Shown: positions 8,312 to 16,001 of the stretch, piece after piece | Layout: the number at the start of each line of letters is the position of its first letter | How positions within the stretch are numbered: the stretch's first letter is position 1 | Assembly: GCF_014648995.1 (NCBI RefSeq) | Contig: NZ_BMSE01000001.1 | Span: forward strand, 62,001-126,000 | Direction: 5' to 3' | Source of the DNA: Streptomyces massasporeus | Lineage (GTDB): Bacteria; Actinomycetota; Actinomycetes; Streptomycetales; Streptomycetaceae | DNA: 64,000 nucleotides | The notes under the pieces: model-generated | Seen by the model: the letters and a program-made list of their open reading frames with translations, nothing else | Database searches by the model: none | What the model was told of the DNA's origin: nothing | Made by a program: the position numbers and the translations under genes

Positions 8312-10723
8312 TCAGCGGTGGCCGCCTCCGCCGTAGCCGTAGCCGGGGTAGCCGTAGCCCGGGGTGCCGTACGGACCGTCCGAGTCGCAGTAGTAGCCAT
8401 AGCGGTGGCAGGGCGATTCGGTGGCGGCCGGGCTGCTCGGGGTCGGCTGCGGGGCCGGGGACGTCGCGGACGGCCTCGGGGTCGGCTCGGGCGTCTTCGA
8501 CGGGGTGGGGGTCGGTGTGGGCGCGGTGCGCGGGACGGGAGCGGCGGCGTTCCAGTTGACGGACTCCATCCGGAGGTCCGCCTTGGAGGTGTCGATCACC
8601 CAGCGCTGGACCTCGTCTTCCGCCCGGGCCTTGAGAACCAGGGCTCCCGAGCCGTCGGTCGCGGCCGGGGTGAGGGCCAGGTCCTGGTCCGAGCGGGGCA
8701 CCAGGGCGCCCTGCAGGGTGAAGTCGTAACGGATGTTCTTCGGGTCGGGCCGGGACGCGCCCGTACAGGGGGCCAGCCGCACCGAGTATCCGAGCTGCGA
8801 GTCCAGGCACAGGTCCGGAGCGGCGCCGTTGCGCAGCAGCCCGTCGGTCTCGTACGTCCACTGCTGGGCTGCGTCAGCCGAGCAGGTGGTGAGCTCGGCC
8901 TCCCCGCCCTCCACGGCCTTCTCGCCGTCGATGCCCACGCACAGGCCCGAGGAGACATTGTGCAGCCGGCCGCGCAGGGCGCCCTTCTCGGCGTCGCCCG
9001 CACCGGCCCAGGACGAGTCGCGGCTCGCCTCGCCCGCGTCGGAGTCGGGGACCTCCCCGGTGGGCCGGTCGGCACCGGCCGGCGCGCCGTCGCCGGAGTT
9101 GCCGGTGGACCACAGGACCAGCGGCAGGACGACCAGACCGCTGACGGTCAGCACGCCCACGGTGAGGTTGCGCCGCCGGGCGGTACGGCGGGCCGCCTTC
9201 TGGGCGGATCTTCGCGCGGCGGCCCGGGAGCCTTCGGCACGAGGGGCCCGGGGTGCGGGGGCAGGCGGTACGGAGACGTCCGCGCGGGCCGGAGCCGGCA
9301 CGGTGGCCGCGGCCGGGGCCACGCCCTCGGGCCTCGGAGGTGGCGGCGGCACGGCCGCCGGGCCGCCCGGATCGGTGAACGACTCCCCGACCGCGCCGGC
9401 GAGGGCGACCGGGTCCGGGAAGGCCTCACGCCCCTCACGTACCGGGCCGGGGAACGCCTCACGCGCCGCATGAACCGGATCCGAGACGCCCTCACGTGCC
9501 GCACGCACCGGATCCGAGACGCCCTCACGTGCCGCACGCACCGGGTCGGCCGGGAAGCCCTCACGAGCCCTGCCGACCGGGCCCGGGAAGGCCTCGCGCC
9601 CCTCGCCGGTCGGCCCGGGGAATGTCTCGCGGGGTGGGCGAACCGGTTCCGGAGCAGCCGCACGCCGCTCACGTGCCGGCCCGGGCGTCTCGCGGGGTGC
9701 GCGAACCGGGTCCGGAATGATCTCGTACGTCAGATCGACCGGGTCGGGGAAGACCTCGCGCGCCAGGGCGACCGGGTCCGGGAACAGTTCACGCGCCGCA
9801 CCGGCCGGCATCACGGCGGCGGCCGCACCGGCCGCTGTCCCGGGTCTCTCGGGCTTCCCGGCATGCCGCCCGCCCCCGGCGCTCTCCGCCGCCTCGTGCG
9901 CCCGGCGCTCCGCGTAGTCCCGCCCACCCCAGCCCAGCACCGCCTCCGAGAGGGCGACACCGAGGTCGTGATTGAACTGGTCGAGCTGGTCGGCGGCGGC
10001 GCTGCAGTGCCCGCAGCCCTCGATGTGCGCGCGTAGATCCGGGTCGAGGTCGAGACCCCCGCGTCGGTACGTCACGTCGAGCAGGCGCAGATAGCGCCGG
10101 CACTCCTCGTCGGGGGCGAGTTCACGGTGCAGCTGAAGGGCCTCCTCGCGCAGCCGGTCCCGGGCCCGGCCCAGTTCGACCCGCGCGCCCTCCTCGTCCA
10201 GCCCGAGCAACCCGGCCGGCGAGGTGAGCGGTTCGGCCTCGACCTCGACGTGCCACAGCAGACAGCGCGCGGACTGGGGCAGCCGCTGGAAGGCCCCGGA
10301 CAGCAGGCGTCGGCGCGGCGAGGGCAGCAGCCGGGAGGCGGGCCGGTCCCCGTCGCCGGTCCCGGCGAGCAGGTCCGGGTGGAGCGTGTCGCACCGGTGG
10401 TCGCCGGCCCACTCGGCCGCGATGCGCCGCACGGTGAGGAGCAGGTGGGGCCGCCACGCGGAGGTCGGGCCGTTCTGTCGGAGCGTTTCGCCGAAGAGGC
10501 GGGTGAAAGCCGCAGTCGTGAGCATTCCCGCGGAGCGCGGGCCGTCGGTGCACAGCCGGGCGTAGGCGAAGGCCGCCTCCCAGTGCCGGTCCAGCAGTTC
10601 GCCGACGGGGTGAAGTGCGGGCGTCGCCCCGGTCCACTTCCTGAGCTCCGCGCTCAGTTGCTCGTCCGTCGCGCCGAACCTGCGGGCCGAGGCCGGGGAA
10701 TTCGACGGGCCTGCGTCTTTCAA
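8312..10723 (-). CDS. Sigma-like / zinc-finger / TM / ricin-lectin fusion protein
   Basis: An 803-residue multidomain protein. Residues about 35-210 look like an ECF sigma factor: a sigma-2-like helical part (E-L-L-D-R-H-W-E-A-A-F-A-Y-A) and a sigma-4-like part (R-L-P-Q-S-A-R-C-L-L-W-H-V-E-V-E). A H-x3-C-x2-C zinc-finger-like motif lies near 233. A long Pro/Arg/Glu-rich linker with 11-residue repeats follows, then one membrane helix (about 518-540), a ricin-type beta-trefoil (about 578-715) and a Pro/Thr-rich tail ending in Gly-Tyr repeats. The start is TTG 10723, with GAGAGG 8 bases upstream; the longer frame from 10846 has no ribosome site. It plausibly links an outside carbohydrate signal to transcription, but sigma activity is not proven. 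Confidence 0.75.
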   Translation of the reverse strand: MKDAGPSNSPASARRFGATDEQLSAELRKWTGATPALHPVGELLDRHWEAAFAYARLCTDGPRSAGMLTTAAFTRLFGETLRQNGPTSAWRPHLLLTVRRIAAEWAGDHRCDTLHPDLLAGTGDGDRPASRLLPSPRRRLLSGAFQRLPQSARCLLWHVEVEAEPLTSPAGLLGLDEEGARVELGRARDRLREEALQLHRELAPDEECRRYLRLLDVTYRRGGLDLDPDLRAHIEGCGHCSAAADQLDQFNHDLGVALSEAVLGWGGRDYAERRAHEAAESAGGGRHAGKPERPGTAAGAAAAVMPAGAARELFPDPVALAREVFPDPVDLTYEIIPDPVRAPRETPGPARERRAAAPEPVRPPRETFPGPTGEGREAFPGPVGRAREGFPADPVRAAREGVSDPVRAAREGVSDPVHAAREAFPGPVREGREAFPDPVALAGAVGESFTDPGGPAAVPPPPPRPEGVAPAAATVPAPARADVSVPPAPAPRAPRAEGSRAAARRSAQKAARRTARRRNLTVGVLTVSGLVVLPLVLWSTGNSGDGAPAGADRPTGEVPDSDAGEASRDSSWAGAGDAEKGALRGRLHNVSSGLCVGIDGEKAVEGGEAELTTCSADAAQQWTYETDGLLRNGAAPDLCLDSQLGYSVRLAPCTGASRPDPKNIRYDFTLQGALVPRSDQDLALTPAATDGSGALVLKARAEDEVQRWVIDTSKADLRMESVNWNAAAPVPRTAPTPTPTPSKTPEPTPRPSATSPAPQPTPSSPAATESPCHRYGYYCDSDGPYGTPGYGYPGYGYGGGGHR
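9381..9790 (-). repeat. Degenerate 33-36-bp tandem repeats coding a Pro/Arg linker
   Basis: Inside the sigma/ricin fusion gene, about a dozen degenerate units encode variants of D-P-V-R-A-A-R-E-G-V/F-(P/S). Two adjacent units are identical over 31 bases with a 33-base period (9481-9511 and 9514-9544). The array forms the flexible linker between the zinc finger and the membrane helix. Confidence 0.75.
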
Positions 10724-10947
10724 GGCTGCATTCCTCTCAAGGACATACGGAATAAAGTCCGTACCAAGGGGTATGCCGGCCCGGCGGCCTCGCGCATACG
10801 AAAGAACGGCGTGTTGTGGACACGCCGACAGGGCACACCTTTGCACAGCTCAGCGACAGGGAACAAGTGAACCAGCGGTTTCGTGCATTGCGCGTGCGGC
10901 CAGCGCCTTTTGACAAAATGTCAATCAAGTGAGCGAAAGGCATTTCC
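10724..10947. other. Intergenic region upstream of sigma/ricin gene
   Basis: 224 bases, lower in GC than the surroundings. It holds an inverted repeat ACGGA-6-TCCGT close to the sigma/ricin start and a second inverted repeat at 10910-10924. I see no protein gene in it; it probably carries divergent promoters. Confidence 0.4.
10910..10924. promoter_or_regulatory. Inverted repeat TTGACA-3-TGTCAA
   Basis: Perfect 6-bp arms with an AAA spacer in an AT-richer patch, ending 23 bases before the small ORF at 10948. It could be an operator. TTGACA resembles a -35 box on either strand, but I found no well-placed -10 box. Confidence 0.35.
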
Positions 10948-11091
10948 ATGACGCCTCCCCCCTTTAGCCGCTCGCATTCGGCCCCCTCCGGCACCGGCCC
11001 GGAAACCATTGACGCACCGCCTGAACAGCAGCTCACACCGTCGTCCCCGTTCTGGGCGCCGGTCTTTCCCGCCCGGCCGCAGAACCAATAG
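10948..11091 (+). CDS. Possible 47-residue proline-rich peptide
   Basis: A short frame from ATG 10948 to TAG 11091 with a GAAAGG ribosome site 7 bases upstream. The peptide begins M-T-P-P-P-F-S-R-S-H and ends F-P-A-R-P-Q-N-Q. It is rich in Pro and Ser and has no Cys, signal peptide or membrane segment. Third-position GC is about 76 percent, below normal for this genome, which weakens the case for a real gene. It fills most of the gap between the sigma/ricin gene and the convergent AraC gene. I do not recognise a family. Confidence 0.3.
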   Translation: MTPPPFSRSHSAPSGTGPETIDAPPEQQLTPSSPFWAPVFPARPQNQ

Positions 11092-11097
11092 CGCCGC

Positions 11098-12090
11098 TCA
11101 GCCGGACGGATCGTCGTGCGTCGTGCGGTACGCCCCGGGTGGTTCCCCGTAGCGCTCGCGAAAGGCGCGGTTGAAGTGGAACGGGCTGACGAAACCCGAG
11201 GCCGCGGCGACGCGCTCCACGGGCAGGTCGGTGCTCTCCAGCAGCCGGGCCGCATGACGCAGCCGCGCCTCGCGCAGGGCGCGCATGGGCGACTGGCCCA
11301 GCTGACGGCTGAACAGATGGGCGAAGCGCGACGGTGACAGCGCGACGCCCCCGGCGAGCGAGCGGACGGTGTGCGGGGCGCCCGGGTCGGCGTCGATCAG
11401 CTCCTGGGCACGGCGGATCCGTGCGTCGAGGCCGGGCCGGGGCGCCGTCGGCCGGGCACCGGCGGTGGTGAGGAGGACGACCTCCTCCAGCGCGCACAGG
11501 GCCAGCTCGCGGGCCGCGCTGCCGTGCGCCACGGCGACCTGCGGGTTCAGGGGTGACGCGTCGGGCGGCGCCTCGGTGCCGGTCCAGCGGGCGTCGGCGT
11601 GCATCCGCCGGAACGCCGTCCCGACGCGGCCCCGCACCCCGGCCGGGGCGGAGATGACCGCGTACATCCCGTCGCCGGTGCCGTACGGCCGCAGCCACGT
11701 GACCCAGGACGGGCGGGCCTGGCAGTGCACCCACCAGAACTGCCAGTGCGGGGCGCCGGGCTCGACGGCGTAACCGTGCGGGACGCCGGGGGCGAGCACG
11801 ACCAGGTCGCCCGCGCCGGCCGTGGTCCGCGCACCGCCCTGCCACAGCCCTCCCCGGCCCGCGGTGGTCCAGGTGAAGAGCCAGCTCGCCGATCCGTGCG
11901 GCCGGTTGACGCCGTAGCCGGGCGGCTGGTCGAAGTGACCGAGCACCACCAGCCCGGGGGGCGGGGCGGGATCCCCGCCGTCCCCGGTGGCTCCCGTGTT
12001 CCCCGAGCTCCCGGTGTTCTCGCCGTCCCCGGCGTCCCCGCTGTCCGGGTGAGCAGCAGCGTCGGGCAATCCGTCAGCACGCACGGGCAT
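11098..12090 (-). CDS. AraC-family transcriptional regulator (cupin sensor)
   Basis: A 330-residue regulator. It has a low-complexity Gly/Asp N-terminus, then an AraC-type cupin domain (about 50-190, including G-D-L-V-V-L-A-P-G-V-P-H-G) and two helix-turn-helix motifs at the C-terminus (L-S-P-S-R-F-A-H-L-F and A-S-G-F-V-S-P-F-H-F-N-R-A-F). It is divergent from the dioxygenase gene at 12154 with a 63-base gap, so it probably controls that gene. The true N-terminus could be shorter, since the first 45 residues carry no recognisable structure. Confidence 0.85.
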   Translation of the reverse strand: MPVRADGLPDAAAHPDSGDAGDGENTGSSGNTGATGDGGDPAPPPGLVVLGHFDQPPGYGVNRPHGSASWLFTWTTAGRGGLWQGGARTTAGAGDLVVLAPGVPHGYAVEPGAPHWQFWWVHCQARPSWVTWLRPYGTGDGMYAVISAPAGVRGRVGTAFRRMHADARWTGTEAPPDASPLNPQVAVAHGSAARELALCALEEVVLLTTAGARPTAPRPGLDARIRRAQELIDADPGAPHTVRSLAGGVALSPSRFAHLFSRQLGQSPMRALREARLRHAARLLESTDLPVERVAAASGFVSPFHFNRAFRERYGEPPGAYRTTHDDPSG

Positions 12091-12153
12091 CCTCCTCCAC
12101 GTCTGGGTGGCCTAGCGTTCTGGACCGAGGACACCTGACCGAGGAGTGCGTTC

Positions 12154-12996
12154 ATGACAGTCACGGGCAACGGCGCCGTCGGCGCTTCCATCCTGGACCC
12201 CGCCGGGCTCCGGCGGTACCGGGAGGGGTTCGAGGAGGACGGTTTCACCGTGGTGCGCGGGCTCTTCGGGTCCGACGAGATCGATCGGCTGTGCGGCGAG
12301 TTCACCGCGCTGCGGGCGGCCGGTCCGGTGCCCGGGCACTTCGAGCCGCGCGCCGAGGACGGGCCGGGCGCCGACCCGCTGCACGTCTGGCCGCGGGTGA
12401 TGCACCCGCACGAGATCAACGGCCTCGCACGCGAGGTCCTGCTGGACGCCCGGCTGCGGGCGGTCCTGGAGGCCCTCCTCGGGGAAGAGGTGCTGGCCGC
12501 GCAGAGCATGTTCTACTTCAAGCCGCCGGGGGCCCGGGGGCAGGCGCTGCATCAGGACAACTTCTACCTGCGGGTGGAGCCGGGCACGTGTGTGGCCGCG
12601 TGGGTGGCCTGCGACGTGATCGACCGGGAGAACGGCGGATTGGAGGTCGTGCCGGGCACGCACCGCATGGACGTGTTCTGCCCGGAGGTGGCCGACTCGG
12701 ACGTGTCCTTCGCCCGGGAGTACGTTCCGCCGCCGCCGGGGCTGGCGCCGGTGCCGGTGGACATGGCGCCGGGGGACGTCCTGTTCTTCAACGGGAGCCT
12801 GGTGCACGGCTCACAGCCGAACCGGGCGCCCGAGCGGTTCCGCCGGTCGTTCATCGGGCACTACGTGGGGCGGTCGGCGGAGCGGATCGGGCGGTTCTAC
12901 CGGACGCTGGCGATGAGCGGGGCGAGGGTGGAGCTGGCGGAGAGCGAGGGGGCGGGCCCCTGCGGAACGGAGTTCGAACCGCAGGGCCCGCACTGA
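12154..12996 (+). CDS. Phytanoyl-CoA dioxygenase-family oxygenase
   Basis: A 280-residue Fe(II)/2-oxoglutarate-dependent oxygenase of the PhyH family. The metal-binding facial triad is visible as His133-x-Asp135 (A-L-H-Q-D-N-F-Y) and His218 (G-S-L-V-H-G-S), with a 2-oxoglutarate-binding Arg in the following Q-P-N-R-A region or the later R-R-S-F motif. Members hydroxylate or halogenate diverse small molecules; ectoine hydroxylase belongs to the same superfamily, but no ectoine genes are present. A divergent AraC regulator suggests substrate-inducible expression. The ATG has GAGGAG upstream at 12139-12144. The substrate is unknown. Confidence 0.87.
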   Translation: MTVTGNGAVGASILDPAGLRRYREGFEEDGFTVVRGLFGSDEIDRLCGEFTALRAAGPVPGHFEPRAEDGPGADPLHVWPRVMHPHEINGLAREVLLDARLRAVLEALLGEEVLAAQSMFYFKPPGARGQALHQDNFYLRVEPGTCVAAWVACDVIDRENGGLEVVPGTHRMDVFCPEVADSDVSFAREYVPPPPGLAPVPVDMAPGDVLFFNGSLVHGSQPNRAPERFRRSFIGHYVGRSAERIGRFYRTLAMSGARVELAESEGAGPCGTEFEPQGPH

Positions 12997-13013
12997 GCTT
13001 CGAGTGACCTGTC

Positions 13014-13982
13014 TCAGTGCCCGGCGACGGGGTGGGGACCGTACGGGCGCTGCAGTTCCTCCCGTTCCTTGTCGCTCAGCTCGATCTCCACGGCGGCCAC
13101 CGCGTCCTCCAGGTGCCCGGGCTTGGACGCGCCGACGATCGGGGCGGTCACCGTGGGCTGGTGGAGGAGCCAGGCGAGGGCGATCTGCGCGCGGGAGACG
13201 CCCCGCTCCCCGGCGATGCGGGTGACCGCCTCGACGATGGCGCGGTCCCCTTCCTGGTACAGGGTGCTGCCGAAGCTGTCGGTGGCGCTGCGCTCGGTGG
13301 TGGTGTCCCAGTCCCGGGTGAGCCTGCCGCGGGCGAGCGGGCTCCAAGGCAGGACGCCCACGCCCTGGTCCGCGCACAGGGGCAGCATCTCGCGCTCCTC
13401 CTCGCGGTAGATCAGGTTGTAGTGGTTCTGCATGGAGACGAAGCGGGTCCAGCCGTTCAGCCGCGCGGTGTACTGCATCTTGGAGAACTGCCACGCGTAC
13501 ATCGAACTCGCCCCGATGTAGCGGACCTTGCCCGCCTTGACGACGTCGTGCAGGGCCTCCATGGTCTCCTCGACCGGGGTCTGCGGGTCGAAACGATGGA
13601 TCTGGTAGAGGTCGACATAGTCGGTGCCGAGGCGGGTGAGGCTCTGGTCGAGCTCGGTCATGATCGCCTTGCGGGACAGTCCGCCGCCGTTCGGTCCGGG
13701 GCGCATCCGGCCGTGCACCTTCGTCGCGAGGACGATCTCGTCGCGGCGGGCGAAGTCGCGCAGAGCCCGGCCGACGATCTCCTCGCTGGTGCCGTCGGAG
13801 TACACGTTCGCCGTGTCGAAGAAGGTGATCCCCGCTTCGACCGCCTGCCGGATCAGCGGCCGCGAGGCCTCCTCGTCGAGCGTCCACTCGTGCGTGCCGC
13901 GGTCGGGCAGACCGTAGGTCATGCACCCCAGACAGATCCGCGAGACGTCCAGGCCCGTCGAACCGAGCTTCACGTACTGCAT
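13014..13982 (-). CDS. Aldo/keto reductase
   Basis: A 322-residue NADPH-dependent oxidoreductase of the aldo/keto reductase family (AKR11/YajO-like). It starts M-Q-Y-V-K-L-G-S-T-G-L-D-V-S. The catalytic set is visible in order: Asp in F-F-D-T-A-N, Tyr in N-V-Y-S-D-G, Lys in A-T-K-V-H and His in Q-I-H-R-F-D. The cofactor loop near the C-terminus reads I-V-G-A-S-K-P. ATG 13982 has GGAG at 8-base spacing; the frame extends to 14039 but without family similarity. It probably reduces an aldehyde or ketone; the physiological substrate cannot be told. Confidence 0.9.
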   Translation of the reverse strand: MQYVKLGSTGLDVSRICLGCMTYGLPDRGTHEWTLDEEASRPLIRQAVEAGITFFDTANVYSDGTSEEIVGRALRDFARRDEIVLATKVHGRMRPGPNGGGLSRKAIMTELDQSLTRLGTDYVDLYQIHRFDPQTPVEETMEALHDVVKAGKVRYIGASSMYAWQFSKMQYTARLNGWTRFVSMQNHYNLIYREEEREMLPLCADQGVGVLPWSPLARGRLTRDWDTTTERSATDSFGSTLYQEGDRAIVEAVTRIAGERGVSRAQIALAWLLHQPTVTAPIVGASKPGHLEDAVAAVEIELSDKEREELQRPYGPHPVAGH

Positions 13983-14113
13983 CGATGCTGCTCCTGCCTT
14001 CGGAGGGTTTCCACGGGGAGCGTACGTGTTCGATCGCACTCGAAGTCGCGGCCGACGGGGGCGCCTGACGGGTCGTCACCACGGCCGTGACCGCTGCCGA
14101 CGGCGTCCGGCTG

Positions 14114-14650
14114 TCAGCCGCGCCCGACCAGGTCCAGGGCCCGTTCCCACCCGAACTCCGGCCGGCCGCCGTCCTCCCCCGGCTCTCCCGTGTACGGCTC
14201 GCCGAACCGCACGCCCATCCCCCGCAGCCGTCCGACGCTGTCCCGGTAGGCGGGGTGGGCGGCCAGCGCGCCGGCCACGCACGGCAGGACGGCGATCGGC
14301 ACCCCGAGCCCCGCGACCTCGCACAGGGTGCCCAGGGCCAGGGTGTCGGCGATGCCGGCCGCCCACTTGTTGACGGTGTTGAAGGTGGCGGGCGCGACGA
14401 CCACGGCGTCCGGTGCCGGAAAGGGACGCGGCTCGCCGGGAGCGCGCCAGGCGGAACGGATCGGGCGGCCGGTCTGTGCCTCGACGGCGGCGGTGTCGAA
14501 GAAGCCGTTCATCGCGACGGGTGTCGCGATGACGCCCACCTCCCAGTCCCGTTCCTGCGCTGCGGTGATCAGCTTGCTGACGTCCGCGGCGATCCCGGCG
14601 GCACAGACGACGACGTAGAGGAAGTTCTTGCGGGCGGCCTGTTCGGTCAT
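14114..14650 (-). CDS. Flavoprotein (HFCD/CoaC-like family)
   Basis: A 178-residue protein of the flavoprotein superfamily that includes PPC decarboxylase (CoaC), EpiD-type peptide decarboxylases and UbiX. The FMN-binding Rossmann-like start L-Y-V-V-V-C-A-A-G-I-A-A and the signature P-A-T-F-N-T-V-N-K-W-A-A-G-I-A-D-T-L are visible. The catalytic His of HFCD enzymes and the PASANT motif (here P-A-T-F-N-T) are altered, so decarboxylase activity is uncertain. It is followed by an unrelated aldo/keto reductase gene with a 131-base gap and preceded by a DUF1348 gene in the same direction. Its partner and substrate are unknown. Confidence 0.8.
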   Translation of the reverse strand: MTEQAARKNFLYVVVCAAGIAADVSKLITAAQERDWEVGVIATPVAMNGFFDTAAVEAQTGRPIRSAWRAPGEPRPFPAPDAVVVAPATFNTVNKWAAGIADTLALGTLCEVAGLGVPIAVLPCVAGALAAHPAYRDSVGRLRGMGVRFGEPYTGEPGEDGGRPEFGWERALDLVGRG

Positions 14651-14678
14651 CCGGGAAACCCTAGCGACTCCCCCGGAC

Positions 14679-15137
14679 TCACCGGAGGGGGAAGATGTCT
14701 CCGCGTTCCGACTCCGGCCGGGGGCCGTGGATCCGGCGCTCCTTCTCCTCGATCCGCACGTCGTTGATGCTCGCCTCGCGGCGGGTCATCAGGCCGCGCT
14801 CGTCGAACTCCCACAGTTCGTTGCCGTAGGAGCGCCACCACTGCCCGTCGGCGTCCCGGCACTCGTACTGGAAGCGGACGGCGATGCGGTTGCCGTCGAA
14901 GGCCCACAGGTCCTTGCGCAGCGCGTACTCCCGCTCGCGCTCCCACTTGCGGGTCAGGAACTCGGCGATCTCGGCGCGGCCGGTGACGAAGGTGCCGCGG
15001 TTGCGCCAGACGGAGTCCGGCGCGTAGGCGAGGGCGACCTTGTGCGGGTCACGGGTGTTCCAGGCGTCCTCGGCGGCCTGGACCTTCTGCGCGGCACTCT
15101 CGCGGGTGAAGGGCGGCAGCGGCGGGCGTTCGGTCAT
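14679..15137 (-). CDS. DUF1348 / NTF2-like protein
   Basis: A 152-residue SnoaL/NTF2-fold protein of the DUF1348 family. Family-typical stretches are [16 protein letters not shown] and the aromatic [19 protein letters not shown]. The function of the family is not established; NTF2 folds bind small hydrophobic ligands. The start has AGGAGG-like sequence just upstream. It is divergent from a TetR gene (15229), and the gap holds two copies of a palindrome, so it is the likely main target of that TetR. DUF1348 genes next to a TetR are seen in other actinobacteria. Confidence 0.87.
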   Translation of the reverse strand: MTERPPLPPFTRESAAQKVQAAEDAWNTRDPHKVALAYAPDSVWRNRGTFVTGRAEIAEFLTRKWEREREYALRKDLWAFDGNRIAVRFQYECRDADGQWWRSYGNELWEFDERGLMTRREASINDVRIEEKERRIHGPRPESERGDIFPLR

Positions 15138-15158
15138 GAATCCTCCCTGACAGCACGG

Positions 15159-15174
15159 GAGAACGAGCGTTCTC
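15159..15174. promoter_or_regulatory. TetR operator copy 1
   Basis: GAGAACGAGCGTTCTC: perfect 7-bp arms (8 bp if one base is added on each side) around a 2-base centre. It lies 22 bases upstream of the DUF1348 start and is near-identical to copy 2, with centres 35 bases apart. Confidence 0.85.
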
Positions 15175-15193
15175 CGGGTGGCTGCTACCGTAG

Positions 15194-15209
15194 GAGAACG
15201 CTCGTTCTC
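15194..15209. promoter_or_regulatory. TetR operator copy 2
   Basis: GAGAACGCTCGTTCTC: the same arms as copy 1 with CT in the centre. It ends 20 bases before the tetR start codon, between the likely promoter and the AAGGAGG ribosome site, consistent with autorepression. Confidence 0.85.
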
Positions 15210-15228
15210 ACGTCAAGGAGGGTCGTTC

Positions 15229-15780
15229 ATGGACAGCGCACTGGCCCGGGAGCGGGCGCTGGACGCCGCCGAGGAGCTGTTCTACGGGCGGGGGGTGCAG
15301 TCCGTCGGCATGGACGACGTCCGCGGCACCTCCGGGGTCTCGCTGAAGCGGCTCTACCAGTTGTTCCCGGCGAAGGAGCTGCTGGTGGAGGCGTACCTGG
15401 AGCGGCGCGACACGCGCTGGCGCGGACGGCTGGCCGAGTACGCGGAGCGGCACGGGGAGCCGGATGAGCGGATCCTGGCCGTGTTCGACTGGCTCGGGAT
15501 GTGGTTCGCCGAGCCGGGCTTCCGGGGCTGCGCGTGGCTCAACGCGTACGGCGAGCTGGGCGCCACCTCGGAGCGCGTGGCCGGCCAGGTGCGCGCACAC
15601 AAGCGGGCGTTCCGGGAGTACCTGGGCGCGCTGGTGGCGGCGGCGGAACGGCCCGACGCGCTGGCCGGACAGCTGTTCCTGCTGGCCGAGGGAGCCATGG
15701 TCACAGCGGGCGTGACCAGGAGCGCCGAGCCCGCGGCCGAGGCGCGCGAGGCGGCCCGGCGACTCCTGGAGGCCGGGTGA
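15229..15780 (+). CDS. TetR-family transcriptional regulator
   Basis: A 183-residue TetR repressor. The HTH lies at about residues 8-52 (A-A-E-E-L-F-Y-G-R-G-V-Q-S-V-G-M-D-D-V and G-V-S-L-K-R-L-Y-Q-L-F), with the usual helical ligand domain after it, including G-C-A-W-L-N. ATG 15229 follows AAGGAGG closely; the frame extends to 15178 but that would run through the operator. Twin operators in the divergent gap point to control of itself and of the DUF1348 gene. The inducer is unknown. Confidence 0.92.
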   Translation: MDSALARERALDAAEELFYGRGVQSVGMDDVRGTSGVSLKRLYQLFPAKELLVEAYLERRDTRWRGRLAEYAERHGEPDERILAVFDWLGMWFAEPGFRGCAWLNAYGELGATSERVAGQVRAHKRAFREYLGALVAAAERPDALAGQLFLLAEGAMVTAGVTRSAEPAAEAREAARRLLEAG

Positions 15781-15789
15781 GATCCGGGG

Positions 15790-15987
15790 TCAGCCCACCG
15801 TCTCGGACACGCTGATGGCGCTGACCGGGCAGGCGCGGGCCGCCTCCCGAAGCAGCGGGCTGCCGCTGTCCTCGGCGCCGGGCAGCAGAGTGCTGTAGCC
15901 GTCGTCGTCCTGGGTGAAGACGTCCGGGGCGGTCAGGGCGCACTGGCCCGCGCCGATGCAGACGTCCTGGTCGATGTCGATGTGCAT
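15790..15987 (-). CDS. 3Fe-4S-type ferredoxin (P450 partner)
   Basis: A 65-residue ferredoxin. Cysteines sit at 10 and 16 (C-I-G-A-G-Q-C) and 53 (A-C-P-V-S-A-I); the residue at the usual fourth ligand position is Ala, so a 3Fe-4S cluster is likely, as in the small ferredoxins encoded beside actinobacterial CYP105 enzymes. Its ATG is 14 bases after the P450 stop codon and the GAGG ribosome site overlaps that stop, so the two are coexpressed and the ferredoxin should pass electrons to the P450 at 16002. The convergent TetR gene ends 9 bases beyond its 3' end. Confidence 0.93.
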   Translation of the reverse strand: MHIDIDQDVCIGAGQCALTAPDVFTQDDDGYSTLLPGAEDSGSPLLREAARACPVSAISVSETVG

Positions 15988-16001
15988 GTGGGGAAAGCCT
16001 C

